This document shows positions 35,801 through 47,881 of a DNA stretch of 64,000 nucleotides, piece after piece; positions within the stretch are counted from its first letter, which is position 1; each line of letters starts with the position of its first letter. Source of the DNA: Niebla homalea (Eukaryota > Ascomycota > Lecanoromycetes > Lecanorales > Ramalinaceae); NCBI GenBank assembly GCA_019925105.1, contig JAHGAU010000039.1:248001-312000 (forward strand). The letters run 5' to 3'. A model generated the notes under the pieces. The model ran no database searches and was not told the DNA's origin. It saw only the letters and a list, made by a program, of their open reading frames with translations. A program made the position numbers and the translations under genes.

Positions 35801-38800
35801 AATAAATATAAAAAAAAGAGTTTTTATAAAGGTTAATATATAATATATTAATATTTTTAAGAATAATATAATATAACGTTTATAATAAAAGAATTAAAGT
35901 AATAATATTAATATTTAAATCTAAAGAAATTAAAAATATTAACGTTATAATAATATAGGAATTATTATATAATTTATATATATATTTATTTATTAACCCG
36001 GGAAAAAGGTTTTATTTAACCTTTAAAAAGGATAAAATAACTAAAATATACTTCTTTATAAATAAACGGCTTAACGTAAATAATTAGGATATTACTTATT
36101 ATAATAAAAACCTTTATATATTCCGTATTATAAAAGAAGGGGACTTAAAAAGCGACCTTAATATTTATAATATATATAACTTACCGCCGATTAATAAAGA
36201 AAAACCTTTTATAATATTATTATTTAAGGAAGTTTTAATTACTTTAAATAAATATATATTATTTAAAGATTTTAACCTATATTATTATATATAAAATAAA
36301 GAAAAACGTATAATAAATTATATTAAATTAAATAATTTATTAATAGTTACCGCTTAAATTAATTTTTTATTATTAATATTATAAAAAACTATTATATAAA
36401 AAAGTTATAAATTTAAAATAACGATTAATTTAGCCTTTAATACGGAAAAAATTACCGGCGCAATTATAATATATAGGTTATAAGAAAACTTAAAATATAA
36501 CTTAAATTATATATTAATATAGATAACCTTAAATTAAACCGTTAATATAATTTTATTATTACTAATAAAAAAAGTATAAAAAATAATTAAAATAATAAAG
36601 GTTTATATAAAAACAGAGGAAATAATAATATAATTTATAAACCTCCCTTAATTAAATAATAAAGATTGGATTAATTTTTTTTTAAAGCGAATAATAAAAA
36701 TATTAAATAAAATAATTAATAAAACTATCTTAATAATAAAATCCTCTTAAAAAGTTAAAATTTATTAAAATAAAAAATATATAACCGTAATTATAAAAAT
36801 AAAAAAATTAATTAAGTAGGCTTTTAAGTATAAAAATTAAAAAATACTTAATTAATTAAAAATTATTTAAGAAAAAAAGGAAAGGATTATTAAAAAGGTT
36901 AAGTAAATATACTTTTAATCTATAATATATAATTTAACGGTTTTATTTCGTAATATTTAGAAGTTAATAAAATATAATAAAAAATAAAGTAAGAAATTAA
37001 AGTTTATCCTTAAATTCCTGCCTTTTAAAAGATTTAATAGTATATTAATTAATACCTTTAACGGTAAGATTAAGGTCCTTAAAAAAGTATTTTTTCCCTC
37101 TTTATTAAAAATTAACTTAAACGATATTAACGGCGTTGTATACCTTAACCTTATATTAATAAATAAAATAATAATATAAAAAATAATAATAAAAGTAATT
37201 AATAAATTAAAGAAGGATAAAGCCCCGGGATTAAATAGGATTCTTAATAGATTATTAATAATAATAATTTTACCGTTTGAGAAAGTTTTTTATTTTTTTT
37301 TTTTAAATATATTTTAATGTTAATTATTATTTATATAAGTTTAAGGAAATAAAAATAATTATCCTTACGAAGTTTATTAAGCCGGATTACTTTAAGGTAA
37401 AATCTTATAAACTTATTATATTTTTATATACGTTAAGGAAAGCCTTAAAGATAATAATAATAAAAATCCTTAATAACTATATAAAGAATTATAGACTTCT
37501 CCTTAATTAATAAATAAAAATAAAAAGAAATTAATTAATAAAAATAGCTTTTAAAGGACTAATTAACGGCGTATATACGGTATAAGATTATAAGAAAAAA
37601 TATATAGTAAATCTTCTTTTTCTTAATATTATAAATACTTTTAATAAAATAAACCATTAAAGGTTATTATATAACTTAAAGAAAAAGGGGATATTACCCT
37701 TCTTAATTAAGTAAATAAAGAATTTCTTAAGCAATTAAGTTATATCGATTAACTTAAAATAAAAGATAAGCTTAATAAAGCCCGCTATAACGGGGATTCC
37801 TTAAGGATTATTTATTTCTTTTATATTATTCCTATTTTTTAATAATTTATTAATTAAAAAGCTTATTAAGTTAAAATAAAAGGTTTAAATTAAAAACTTT
37901 ATTAATAACGTTTACCTCTTAATTTATAATACTTTTATATATATAAACTATCTAGAATTAAAATAAACTTATAAGGTTTATCTTTAATAAGTAAGAACTT
38001 ATAAAGCTTAATTTACGTCGTATAAATATAAATTTATTTATATAATTAAAAGCTTAAAATTATACAATATAACCATTATAATAAACTTAAGTAAAGTTAT
38101 AATAAAGCTGGATATTAATATTAAAATCCTTAACCTTTAAGTAAATAAAAAGCTTAATTAAAAAAACTATATAAGAATAATTTAAAAGAAGATAACTTTA
38201 TAAGAAAAAGGCCTTACTTATCTCGCCGTATTAATATAAAAAGTTATATTATAGAAGGCCCGGACTATTTATTAAGTTATAATAAAGTTAATTATAATAT
38301 ATATTATAGTTATTTAATATATATTTAAAAGTACTTTAAAATATAAAAAAAGCTTATTTAAATATTATAAAAGGTCTAGAACCGGTATTTAAGAATAATT
38401 AACGGTACTTATAAAGTAACTTTTATTTTAATATTAAAATTTAAGGTTTTTATATTATTTATTAAAGTTTTATTAAATTAAATAGTCGCTTAAATAAAAT
38501 TAAAAAATATATATACTTAATTATAATAATAGGAAACGGGCGGATCCGTTAAAATCTTAATAAGCCTTAAATTTAAAAAAAATAAATTAAAAATATTAAT
38601 TTTTTTTCCTATTAAAATAAAATAAGAATAAGTTAAGAAGGAAATTAACCTTACCGGTATCCCGGAGGTTAATTTAAGCGTATATAAATTCCCGTTAAAC
38701 GTAAGAAAAACCGAAATTAAAAGGATTTAAAAAGTAAAAATTATAATAATCGCCTTATAAGTTACGATAAAGTAAATTAAGTATTAATGGAGGTATAAAG

Positions 38801-39700
38801 ACTTTATATTTTAAGGTTATTATTACTTAATTTTTAACGATAAAAAGATTATTAATAAGTATTTTTACTATTATAATATTATAAAAAAGGATAATAATAT
38901 ATTAATAATTTAATTCCGGACGGGTAAAAACGGTTTAATTTACTTTTTATTTATTATATATATTAAAGGTTAAATAAACGCCGGATATAAGTATAAATAA
39001 AGAAAGTAAAACGCTATATACGTTTTTATTTTTTATCCTTTATTTATTAAAATTAAGTTAAGATTTATAATAAAAATTAATACTTAAAATTATTATTAAA
39101 TATTATTTATAAAATGAAGTATCTAGGTAATTATAAGGTTTATAATATTTACCGGATTATTATTATAGTTTAACCTTGTTACAAAGATAAATAAAGTTAT
39201 TAAAAACCTTATAATAAAGGCTTATTACCGATTAAAGAAAAAAAAGAGGAGCGGAAACTAATTACGTTAATTATATAAACCGGAAAGTATTTTCTATAGC
39301 CGTAAAGATATAATAATAAATACTTATTAAAAGTCCTTAAAAGAATTAACGGTAATAATAATATAAAAAGGGTATATATTAAGTACGTAAGTATTAATAA
39401 GGACATTTAAAGGTATTCTGTAAGGGTAAAATAATATAAATATATAAAGGAATAAAAGAGTAACGAGCTTAAAAATAGCTTTTATAAGGATATAATTCTA
39501 ATATTATGGATTTTCTTAAGGGAATTAAAATATAAGAAGTATATAAATAGATTATTACTCTTTAAACGGCCGTTAATATCCTTTACCTTAAGGGATAAAG
39601 GGTAAAAGCTTAATAAACGCCGGTTTTTACTTTAATGTTATAAATATCAGGTTTTTACGGTTATTAATAAGGCTAAAAGGCCGCGTATTAAGGAACGCCG
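35800..39700 (+). pseudogene. LINE copy 2 ORF2 remnant: endonuclease, reverse transcriptase
   Basis: The apurinic-type endonuclease is recognised at about 36150-36470 by comparison with 63650-64000 (NIYNIYN, then LFKDFNLYYY where active elements have LLGDFNxHH). RT shows VINKLKKDKAPGLNRILN at 37190-37250, ITGIPQGLFISFILFLFFNN at 37785-37850 and NFINNVYLLIYNT at 37898-37935, the FVDD box with both Asp codons lost. The C-terminal part to about 39700 should hold RNase H and a zinc knuckle but I see no clear motif. The minus-strand frame at 39209-39406 is a shadow. Confidence 0.75.
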
Positions 39701-39749
39701 GAATTAGCTTAATTAGACCCGTAATATAAATCAATTAATCAATCAATCA

Positions 39750-42412
39750 ACGTTTATTAATTAAAATAATTTTTAAGTTCTAAAATAACTTATATATATA
39801 TATTAAATAAATATAGTTAAAAATATATTAAACGTTATTATAATAAGGATAAATTCCTATAAATTAATTATAAATAAACCGTTTTATTTATTATAAGTAA
39901 GCTTTTTTTAACTATATATTACCGTCCGGACCGTTTACGTCGTATTAAATTAAGCTTTATAATTTAAAAATTATATTTTAAATATAAAGTTAATTAAGTT
40001 TATTAAGGAGTATATTATATCCGTAAATTTTACCTTAATAGGCTTACTATCTACCCTATATATTATATAAGTAATACTTATATTTTTTATATAACTTATT
40101 TTTATTAGCTTAAGCCTTAAAGATAAAGATTAATAAAGTCTTAATTCCTTTTAAAAGAATTTCTTTTTATAAAAGATATATTAATTATAATTATTATTAA
40201 GGATTATTAACTTTTATAAATCTACTAAAATAACCGATAATATCGTTATTAATTATTATATATATATATTAATAAGTAAAAATTTATTATTAAAAAGTTT
40301 ATAAATATAATAGTTTCCTTAATAATCTTAAGTTTCTTAATATAGAACTTGATAAGCTTCTTTTTAAAATAAAGATTTTAATGTTTATCTTTAATATACT
40401 TATTATTACGTTTTTTTTAAGTATAATATTAATAAATAAGCCTTTCCCGGGTTTTATTAAAGGTTTTTTTATTATAACCCTTTAATATATCCTTATAGGC
40501 TTATATCGAGATATTTAATTATTAAATAGCCGCTTAAGTCTTTTTATTACGGGTTTTTTATATAATATCGTAAAATTTAAGGGTATCCGGGCTTTATTAC
40601 ATAGCCGTTTAAGTAAGTATTAAGTATTATATTTACCATAATTCTTTTAATGTATTTAAGAATATTTAAATAATAAAATAATCCGGGATAATTAAGGAGC
40701 TATTAATTATTTTAATTTTAATATAGACTTTTTAATGGCGGCTATTATATTTATCGATTATTATATCCGGGGTCTTTTATAAATTTATAAACTCTTATAT
40801 AAACTTTATATATAACCCGGACCCTTATAGTTTATATTAATCCTTAAGTCGTTCTTAAATCGTATTTAAGCTTTTTATAATATCGATTAAATACTTAATA
40901 TTAATATTATAACGGTTCTTTAAAACTATATATACCTTAAAGGTATCTTTTTCCTTTAATTTTTAAAGGTTATTAATCGTTATTTAATCCTTTATTTATT
41001 AACTTTACGATATTTATTGCCGTTAATTTATTAATAAAGGGATTAAGCTTAAAAAAAACCTTTTTATAATAGAATTTTTCTTAATTATTATCGTTAATAA
41101 AGTATATAGAAACCGGTATTAATAAGATATTAATTATATTATAATTATTAATAATACTTAAGTTTAAGTTTAATAACGTCCAGTATATTAAAGACTCACT
41201 ATTTAAGGGTAAAGGGTAATTTACGTTAAATAACGGTATTTAATTTTTAATATTTATATTTAACCTAAAGATAATAATATTTAATAGGTTAATTAAGGGT
41301 TTTTTAAACGCTTTTAAACTAAAGTTATTATATAACTTCGGTATTTACGGTAATAAATAATCCCTATTTTTAACTTAATCTTTATTAGCTGGATTAAAAC
41401 GATCTTCTTTCTTTAAATCTTTAAATATAAAAAGAAAAAAAGTACTTTATATATAATAATATTATTAAATAATAAGGTTTAAATATTATACTTTATACGG
41501 GATTATTATATATTCTGGGGTAATAAGTAATATAAAACTTTATTAATTAAAGTATTCTTTATTCCGGTTAAGTTTAAAATAAAACTTTATAACGTATTAT
41601 AACGTTATATATATATCCTTAGAATTTTTTTTTTATTTAAAAACTTTTAATCTCTATAATTAAAGCATTTAAGTTTATTTTAATTATTTTATTTTAATTT
41701 AAAGGCTTTAATTTTTATAATCTGTAATAAGTAAATTTATCTTAAGTTTAATTATTTATTAAAGAATTCAGTAATTAGTTTTCAACTTTTTTTTCTTAAG
41801 GATTAATTTTTACTTTAAGAAATTTAACCGTTAATTACTTATTCCGTCCCGTATTTATTTTTTAAAATTAAATTAAAATAAATAATTTTAAATTATAATA
41901 TATTTAAATCTAAGTAATTTATCTTTAATTAATCTTAAAAAAAATTTAATTTTAATACGGTTTTTAAAACTTTAAACTCAATAAAATTCTATAGTATATT
42001 TAATATTTATTTAACGTTTTAAATTTCTTACTTAAATTTTAATTAAGGCTTTACGTATATAAGTTAACCTTAAAAACCTTACGTTTTAATTCCGTTAATT
42101 TAATATTGGATTAACTCTCCGGCGTATAAACGTTTACGGTTTTTAATAAAATTAAAAAATAATAATCTATATATTCTCGTTAATAAAACGTCCTTTTTTT
42201 TAAATTTAAAAATATAAATAATTAAATAAGCTTCTTTATTTATAACCGTAATATTATAGGCTTAATTAAATTAATTTTTAATAATATAGCTTATATATAA
42301 GTATTATTTATGGGTATATTTTATACTATAGGTTTATTACCGTTTATAGGTTAAATTAAACATTAAGAAAACGTTATTTAAATATTTAAATACGTAGTCT
42401 TAATTTATAATT
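39750..42412 (-). pseudogene. Copia-A copy 4, 5' half of the polyprotein (integrase, protease, gag region)
   Basis: Continues copy 4 beyond the LINE and is collinear with 16570-17212 and with 4110-6382. On the minus strand it runs from gag near 42000 down to integrase at 39750. No catalytic motif could be fixed with confidence; domain names follow the Copia order. Stops throughout. Confidence 0.7.
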
Positions 42413-42578
42413 TATTAAAGTTAAGAAGTATAAATTACTTAATTATTATTATATATAAAGTAAGATTATATATAAGGCTATATGCCGCTATCCTACTTGG
42501 ATTTAGTACGTTTACCTTATTTAATCTGATCCGCGTCACGTGATCTCCCAAGTGGCGATCCTGCATATTCAACTCCCC
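42413..42578 (-). repeat. Truncated 5' LTR of Copia-A copy 4
   Basis: Starts TATTAAAGTTAAGAAG (TGTTGAAGTTGAGAGG elsewhere) and follows the family LTR to ATTCAACTCCCC. There homology stops after about 166 of 352-376 bp. Confidence 0.8.
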
Positions 42579-42836
42579 GGGGGGTTATTAAAGGATAATT
42601 TGCGATACAATAAAGCTTATTATCGCTACGCCAGCTTTATAATTTAGGGGAATAAATAATATATATTCAGGGCTATAAGTATAATCTTCTAAGGTATTTT
42701 ACCGCAAAAGGATTACAGTTATAGGGAAGCAAAAGACTACCACTGTAAGGGAGCTTTAACAGCTTATAAAAAAAAATCACTTAAATGGGGTATACGTTAT
42801 ATAAAGACTAAAGCTTAAATAGAGTAATAGAATATA
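42579..42836. other. 258-bp island of unknown origin, weakly mutated
   Basis: Sequence between a truncated Copia-A LTR and the intact LTR start at 42837. It keeps CpA and TpG (for example GCAAAAGGATTACAG and GCAAAAGACTACCACTG) and matches nothing else in the window. It may be single-copy host DNA or the end of an unseen element. No open frame of useful length. Confidence 0.55.
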
Positions 42837-43556
42837 TGTTGAAGTTAAGAGGTGTAAGTTTCTTGATTATTATTATATATAAAGTAAGGCTATATATAAG
42901 GCCATATGCCGCTATCCTACTTAGGTTTAGTACGTTTACCTTATCTAATCTAATCCGCGTTATGTAATCTCTTAAGTGGCGATTTTATATATTTAATACT
43001 CCCCTTTAAACTTCGTATATAGCCCGTAAATCTTATTTATTAAACGGTTTTTTTATAGCCCTAACGTTATATCCTTTTATATAAGAGTCCAGTTATTATA
43101 TTTACTAAGTAACTCCCCTGGTTATTAAGTGGCTAGCTCCTTTGGTTATTAAGTGGCTAGCTCCCCTATATAATTACTACTTATTTATTATTTATTACCC
43201 GGCTTATTATTAAATCCGCCGTTAATAAGTATATAGTCCTTAGACTATTAATATAATAGCTCTTTAAGGCTTAAAGCCCGTTTAAACTATATAAAGGTTT
43301 TAATAAATAAGGCCTTTATTAACCTATTAATTACCTGCTCCGTAATATAGATATACTCGAGATTAACGGTATTAACTTTAAGTTATTCATATAGTTAATA
43401 TAGTTAAATGCTTATCCTTATATAATATATCGGGTTTTTAACCAGTACGATAGCCTTTTAATTATCCTTATAAATCGTAATAGTAAGTATATATCTAGAT
43501 TTATCGGGTTATATTTACTTTGATAAATTTTTTAATTAAATAGCTTTTTTAATGGC
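42837..43556 (-). mobile_element. Copia-A copy 5, 3' end (LTR plus end of pol)
   Basis: A full-length LTR (42837-43212, 376 bp) starts TGTTGAAGTTAAGAGG. It is followed by the reverse complement of the pol C-terminus and RNase H, matching 23709-24050. The copy is cut at 43556 by the start of Gypsy-2; the rest lies outside the window. It contains three copies of a 24-bp LTR repeat near 43090-43165. Confidence 0.82.
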
Positions 43557-43730
43557 TGTTAGCAGCTAGCGCCATCTCTGCGCCGGCGCTATAGTAATAC
43601 GCCATACTGCTGCGCTAAGGTAGGCCGTTAGGCCTTGGTAAAGGGCCTTAGTAACGGCCTTAATATACGTTATTTATAAGCCGTAGCTCAATAGGCGTAA
43701 AGCGGGGTAGTTATTATTTTTACCTTAAGT
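43557..43730 (+). repeat. Probable 5' LTR of Gypsy-2
   Basis: TGTTAGCAGCTAGCGCC opens a GC-rich, less mutated stretch with palindromic CGCCATCTCTGCGCCGGCGC. The start fits the point where Copia-A homology stops. The end is uncertain because the partner LTR is not in the window. Confidence 0.55.
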
Positions 43731-43869
43731 AAAGGCTATATTTTAATTCTTTTTAAGTTCTTTAAGAATTAATTTTATTATTATTTTACTTATTAAAGTA
43801 ATATTTAAGTATTTAAACCGTAACGTTAAGTCTTCTATATTTACTTTTATTAATCCCGTTAACGTACCG

Positions 43870-45600
43870 TTAACGGATTTAATTTAATATTTTAATTCTT
43901 CTTCTTTATTAAGGAGAAGGCTTAATATTACTATTATAATAAATATTTAATTAACTTAATAAACCTTAAAATAAGAAAACGATATTCGCCCTTTAATTAA
44001 GAATTTTTTATTATAACTGAATAAATCGTAGCGGCGGAATATTACCGTAATATTACGGTTTAATAAGTTTAACTTTTAGAATTATAGTTTAAAGTTAACC
44101 GGCTTAAGGCTAAAAACCGTACTTATTAAGAATATATATTTAACCGCGTTAACGTATAATATAAAGGTTTACGCTCCGGGACTTTCCCTTACGTTAACCT
44201 TATTATAAACCTTTATACCGATAACGTACCGTTAACGGCCTTTATCTTACCTTATAAGGGTAAGTTTTTTCATCCGGAAAAGCTTAAGTTATATTAAAAT
44301 AAGTTTAAAGGTAAATATTAAACGTAATTTATTAACTTAAAAGATAATTTATATTTTATTTTAAGTACTTTTTTACCGAAAAAAAAAGGTAATTTTTTAT
44401 TTAAAATTTATTTTTTATAAAATCTTTAATTTATTAAACGAAGAAATTAATAAAATAAATTATTAAAAGCTTAAAAATAAACTTTAAACTTAATAATTAA
44501 TCCAGAGAACCGCCAATTCTTTTATTATAAGCGTTTTAAAAATATTAAATAACGTTTTAATTAAAAAATAATATAATTCCGTAATACTTTAAAGATTATA
44601 AAAAAAGACTTATTATTATTATTAAATAAGTTTTATATCTATATATTCTTTATAAAGTTTTTACCGGAATTTAAAATTAAAATCCTTATAATTAATAAAA
44701 TATTAAGAACCCGGGATAATATTATAATAACGGTAATTATATAAAAGAATAACTTAAAGTATATTATTAATAATAATTAAAAAGTTAATAAGGGTAAATC
44801 CCTTAAAAATAAGGTATTTAAATTTAATTCCGACGGCTTAAAGTTAATATATACTTTTATTAAAAATAATTCTTATAATTAAAAGCATAAAGTTATACCT
44901 AAAAACTTTAATACTACCCTTAAAGTAAATAAGAACGTTAAGTATTATATATATTACGGAAAAGGTTATTATATATCCGATTACCTTACCGTTTTATAAA
45001 ATAAGGTCTTAATAATAAGCGTAAAATCCCGTAAAAAAATAATCCGTTAAAAAATAATAAAGCTTTAACGGCGCCTTAAAGTTAAAATCAATAAAGAAAT
45101 AATTAAAGATATACCCGGCTTTTATTATTAAAAGCTAAATAAGTTTTTAAGATAATCCTTAATTATTAAGTATATTAATTAATATTGGAACTTAAATAAA
45201 TTTAATTTTATAAGTATATATAGTTTAATAAGATTTATAGTTAACCTTTACCGTTTTATTATAAGCGGTTTTTCTTAATAATAAATAAAATTTTTATTAT
45301 AATACTTATTAATTATAATAATATTTAATTAATAATTAAAAACAATAAGAATAATATAAGACATTCTTTTATACTATTAATTAAGAAGGTTTAAATATAA
45401 TTTTTAATTTATTAACCTTATACGTTTTATAAATAACGAGTAATCCAACGGCGGATAAATAGTATTTTAAGGTTAATTCTTATAAGTTATAAATTAATAA
45501 CGTTTATAACTTCAGTTAAAGTTTAATAAAGATTAATAAAATCTTTATAGTTATTTACGTTAATATAGTAACGGAGCGCTTAAAAGTACCGTAAATCCCT
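43870..45600 (+). pseudogene. Gypsy-2 gag and protease region remnant
   Basis: At 44938-44985 the reading VKYYIYYGKGYYISDYL aligns with a CCHC zinc knuckle (CxxCGKxGHxxxxC) in which Cys and His codons read Tyr after G-to-A and C-to-T changes. That fixes the end of gag. The preceding kilobase should be the capsid region. Protease is expected at about 45100-45600 but no DTG motif is readable. Confidence 0.62.
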
Positions 45601-45779
45601 TAAAGTAATTTAACGTATATAAATATTATAAAAGACTTTATTAATTAAAGCGTCTTAAGGAAGTTAAGTAAATATATAGATATCTTCTTTAAGAATATAA
45701 TTAATACTTTATTTAAATTAAAATAAAGGGATTATATTATTAACTTAAATAGTAAAAAGCTATTATATAATCCTTTATA

Positions 45780-46330
45780 TAACTTATTTCGGGTAAAATT
45801 AACGGAGCGCCGGTAATATTTAAAGGATATTATAACCCGGGGTTAAATTTATTACTTAATATCGTCCGTAAATACCCCGATCCTTTTTATACTTAAGAAG
45901 GACGGCGCTTTTTATCTTTATATTAATTACTATAGGTTAAATACGGTTATAATTAAAAATCGATACTTATTACCCTTAATTACCGAGACTTTTAACTGGT
46001 TAAATAGCTTTAAACGGTTTATTAAGTTAAACCTTAAGGATACTTATTACCGGTTACGGATTAAGTCCGGCTATAAATAAAAGATAACGTTCCGTATACG
46101 TTATAATTACTTTAAGTATCTCGTTATACCGTTTAAATTAATTAATGCTTTAACGACCTTTTAAACTTATATTAATTATGCCCTTATTAACCTTATTAAT
46201 ATAACTTATATAATTTATTTAAACGATATTTTAATATTTAATAAGAATCCGGTGGATTATTAACGCTATATTTAATAAATCTTTAAGTAACTTTATTAAT
46301 TTTAACTTTACGTTAACCTTAAGAAATATT
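45780..46330 (+). pseudogene. Gypsy-2 reverse transcriptase, first part
   Basis: FILKKDGAFYLYINYYRLN at about 45885-45945 matches the Ty3/Gypsy motif FVKKKDGxLRxCVDYRxLN. KNRYLLPLITETFNWLN follows, and IIYLNDILIFNKNP at about 46210-46255 is the YLDD box with the first Asp changed to Asn. The frame runs to YVNLKKY.F at 46330, where the small LTR element was inserted, and continues FNIT.VKFLGFIV at 54279. Confidence 0.88.
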
Positions 46331-46335
46331 AATTC

Positions 46336-46497
46336 TGTCAGGGAACTGATATATGAGGTCTAGCTATGAACGGAATAATAGCTATGAGGGTATCTATGGT
46401 ACAGGTCCGTCCATGAAGGTGAGTGGGTGCCAAGCCACTAGTCCCAGAACGGTAATATAGCCGAAGGCCTGGGAGCAGTAAGCATAAAACCGTAACA
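46336..46497 (-). repeat. Left (3') LTR of the small LTR element
   Basis: 162 bp, read on the plus strand from TGTCAGGGAACTGATA to ACCGTAACA. Differs from the right LTR only by transitions, as far as I can see. CpA and TpG are common. Confidence 0.9.
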
Positions 46498-46511
46498 CTA
46501 CCCCCCTCTAC
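46498..46511 (-). promoter_or_regulatory. Probable polypurine tract of the small LTR element
   Basis: On the minus strand TAGAGGGGGGTAG stands directly before the LTR start TGTTACGG. It resembles the Gypsy-1 tract (AGGGGGGGGGGTAA before TGTTAAGG) and gives the element its orientation. Confidence 0.7.
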
Positions 46512-46789
46512 GACGGTAAGCTCCTACGAGCCTCTTATATTAAAACCCTCCTTACCGGACCTGGGTATAGCTTTAAAAAACCATTGAGTGTATTGATACC
46601 ACCTTTAGTAAGCGTGGTGGTTAAGTGGTAAAGGCTGAGTAACCCGGGTATTGAAAAAAGCTCCTGAAAAAAAGTAAAAAAATCGATAAAAATAGAGTGT
46701 ACAAAGGTGAAAAAATTGACTTAAGTTGAGTCGATTAGCGTGATCTCCGGGGTAAAGCCGAGTCGTATACTTCTTAACGAAAAGGAGTT

Positions 46790-47739
46790 TAATATAGGGC
46801 TATTACCGGACGCCATAAACTAAAGCGATTAACGAAGTGGCCGTAAGTGAGCCGGCTAAGTGGCTCTCACCCCTTATAGGTGAGCTGAAGCCGTGAAAGT
46901 GGCTTTTACCCTTAATACCATATAATTTCCTTACTCTTACTCCACCTATAGTACCACCTTTACCCGTATTACTACCAGTGTTAACCGTCTATCTAGTTAC
47001 TAGCCATTCCGGCCTGTAGGCTACCCTATTAAGGGCCCCGCACCTGCTGACGTCTTATGGGCTTATATCGTGATAATGTAACTACCGAGGGATTTGCGAA
47101 GTTAAAGGAGATCTATTTAATTAATTAAAAATTTAAAATGAAACTGAATGCCATTATAATAAGCTTACTACGTACTTTATATACGTCTTGAGGATATGGT
47201 TAACGATAGGCTTATTTGTGGTATTATCTTGAACTTCTCTCCTTTATAATTTACCTTTTACTCCGCCTTAATTATACCCCGATCTTTTATTATTAGTTTT
47301 AACGCCGGCCTATAGGAGTTATTACTATAGCTAAGTTAACGTCTTATAGGCTTATAATATATCAATATATTAAAGGATTTACTGGAAATAAAGAACGGTT
47401 AAAGAACTGATTTGGGCTTTATATTACGGGTAGGGCTATTGAATACGTACTTTTATCGTACGGCTTAAAAGATTTTTAACGACAGGCCTATCTGCGGTAT
47501 CGTCTTAAACGTTCTTCCCTTAACTTAACTATCCTTATTTTTATCTTCGTCCTTATTTTAAGTTTTATTAACTTAATTATTATTAATATTAAATATTACC
47601 TAGTTCTAGTTACTTCGGCTTATAGGGGTTTCCACTCTTAATTCCTATAGCTGCTAACGTCTTATAGGCTCGTGATAGCGTACTTACTGCACGGTTTACT
47701 GACTGATTAGCTAACTTATTAATTAAAGTATACGTCGTA
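46790..47739 (-). repeat. Two to three diverged modules of about 300 bp
   Basis: ACGTCTTATGGGCTTA (47050), ACGTCTTATAGGCTTA (47340) and ACGTCTTATAGGCTCG (47651) recur about 290 and 311 bp apart, each preceded by a CGGCCTGTAGG / CGGCCTATAGG / CGGCTTATAGG block. In the last two modules a further shared block lies upstream (TTAACGATAGGCTTATTTGT at 47200 and TTAACGACAGGCCTATCTGC at 47476). Module sequence differs by more than transitions, so the repetition predates the last transposition. Short minus-strand readings such as DDTADRPVVKNL and DNTTNKPIVNHIL correspond, but I cannot show that they are coding. Confidence 0.65.
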
Positions 47740-47881
47740 TGTTGAAATGGTAGGGTGTAACTTGCTTAGTTGAGTAAGTACTATGTAAGGTGCTAAGCGA
47801 TATCTATCTATGAGAAGTCCAAGAAGTAAACTAACCCTCTTTTGGTAATAACCGAGGTCTTTGCCTTCTATACTTTTAATA
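47740..47881 (-). repeat. Left (3') LTR of Copia-C
   Basis: 142 bp, plus-strand start TGTTGAAATGGTAGGG, end TATACTTTTAATA (CTTCTGACA in the partner). The first 110 bases are little mutated, including TTTTGGTAATAACCGAGGTC. Confidence 0.9.

Larger units (their letters stand above)
26596..39749 (+). mobile_element. Tad-like LINE copy 2, full-length, split by Gypsy-1
   Basis: The LINE is flanked by ACATTTATTAATTA (26582-26595) and ACGTTTATTAATTA (39750-39763), a 14-bp TSD differing by one RIP transition. Uninterrupted Copia-A has one copy. The family 5' start GAGGATGGCGACG is at 26620, and the element ends in a TCAATTAATCAATCAATCAA tail at 39749. Gypsy-1 (26905-34229) interrupts ORF1. Without it the LINE is about 5.8 kb, a normal length for Tad-clade elements, with ORF1, endonuclease and reverse transcriptase in order. 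It is inactive: both ORFs are full of stops. Confidence 0.85.
23357..42578 (-). mobile_element. Copia-A copy 4, near full-length, split by a LINE
   Basis: The minus-strand element has its 3' LTR at 23357-23708, pol between 23709 and 26595, an insertion (LINE, 26596-39749), then the rest of pol and gag (39750-42412) and a truncated 5' LTR (42413-42578). Continuity across the insertion is shown by copy 3, which reads through the same point without a break at about 16565. Without the insertion about 6.1 kb remains. It is the most complete Copia-A in the window and the reference used here for the others. Reading frames are destroyed. Confidence 0.85.

Noticed and set aside
39209..39406. 65-codon open frame on the minus strand
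   Set aside because: Antisense to the 3' part of LINE ORF2, with a low-complexity hydrophobic product.
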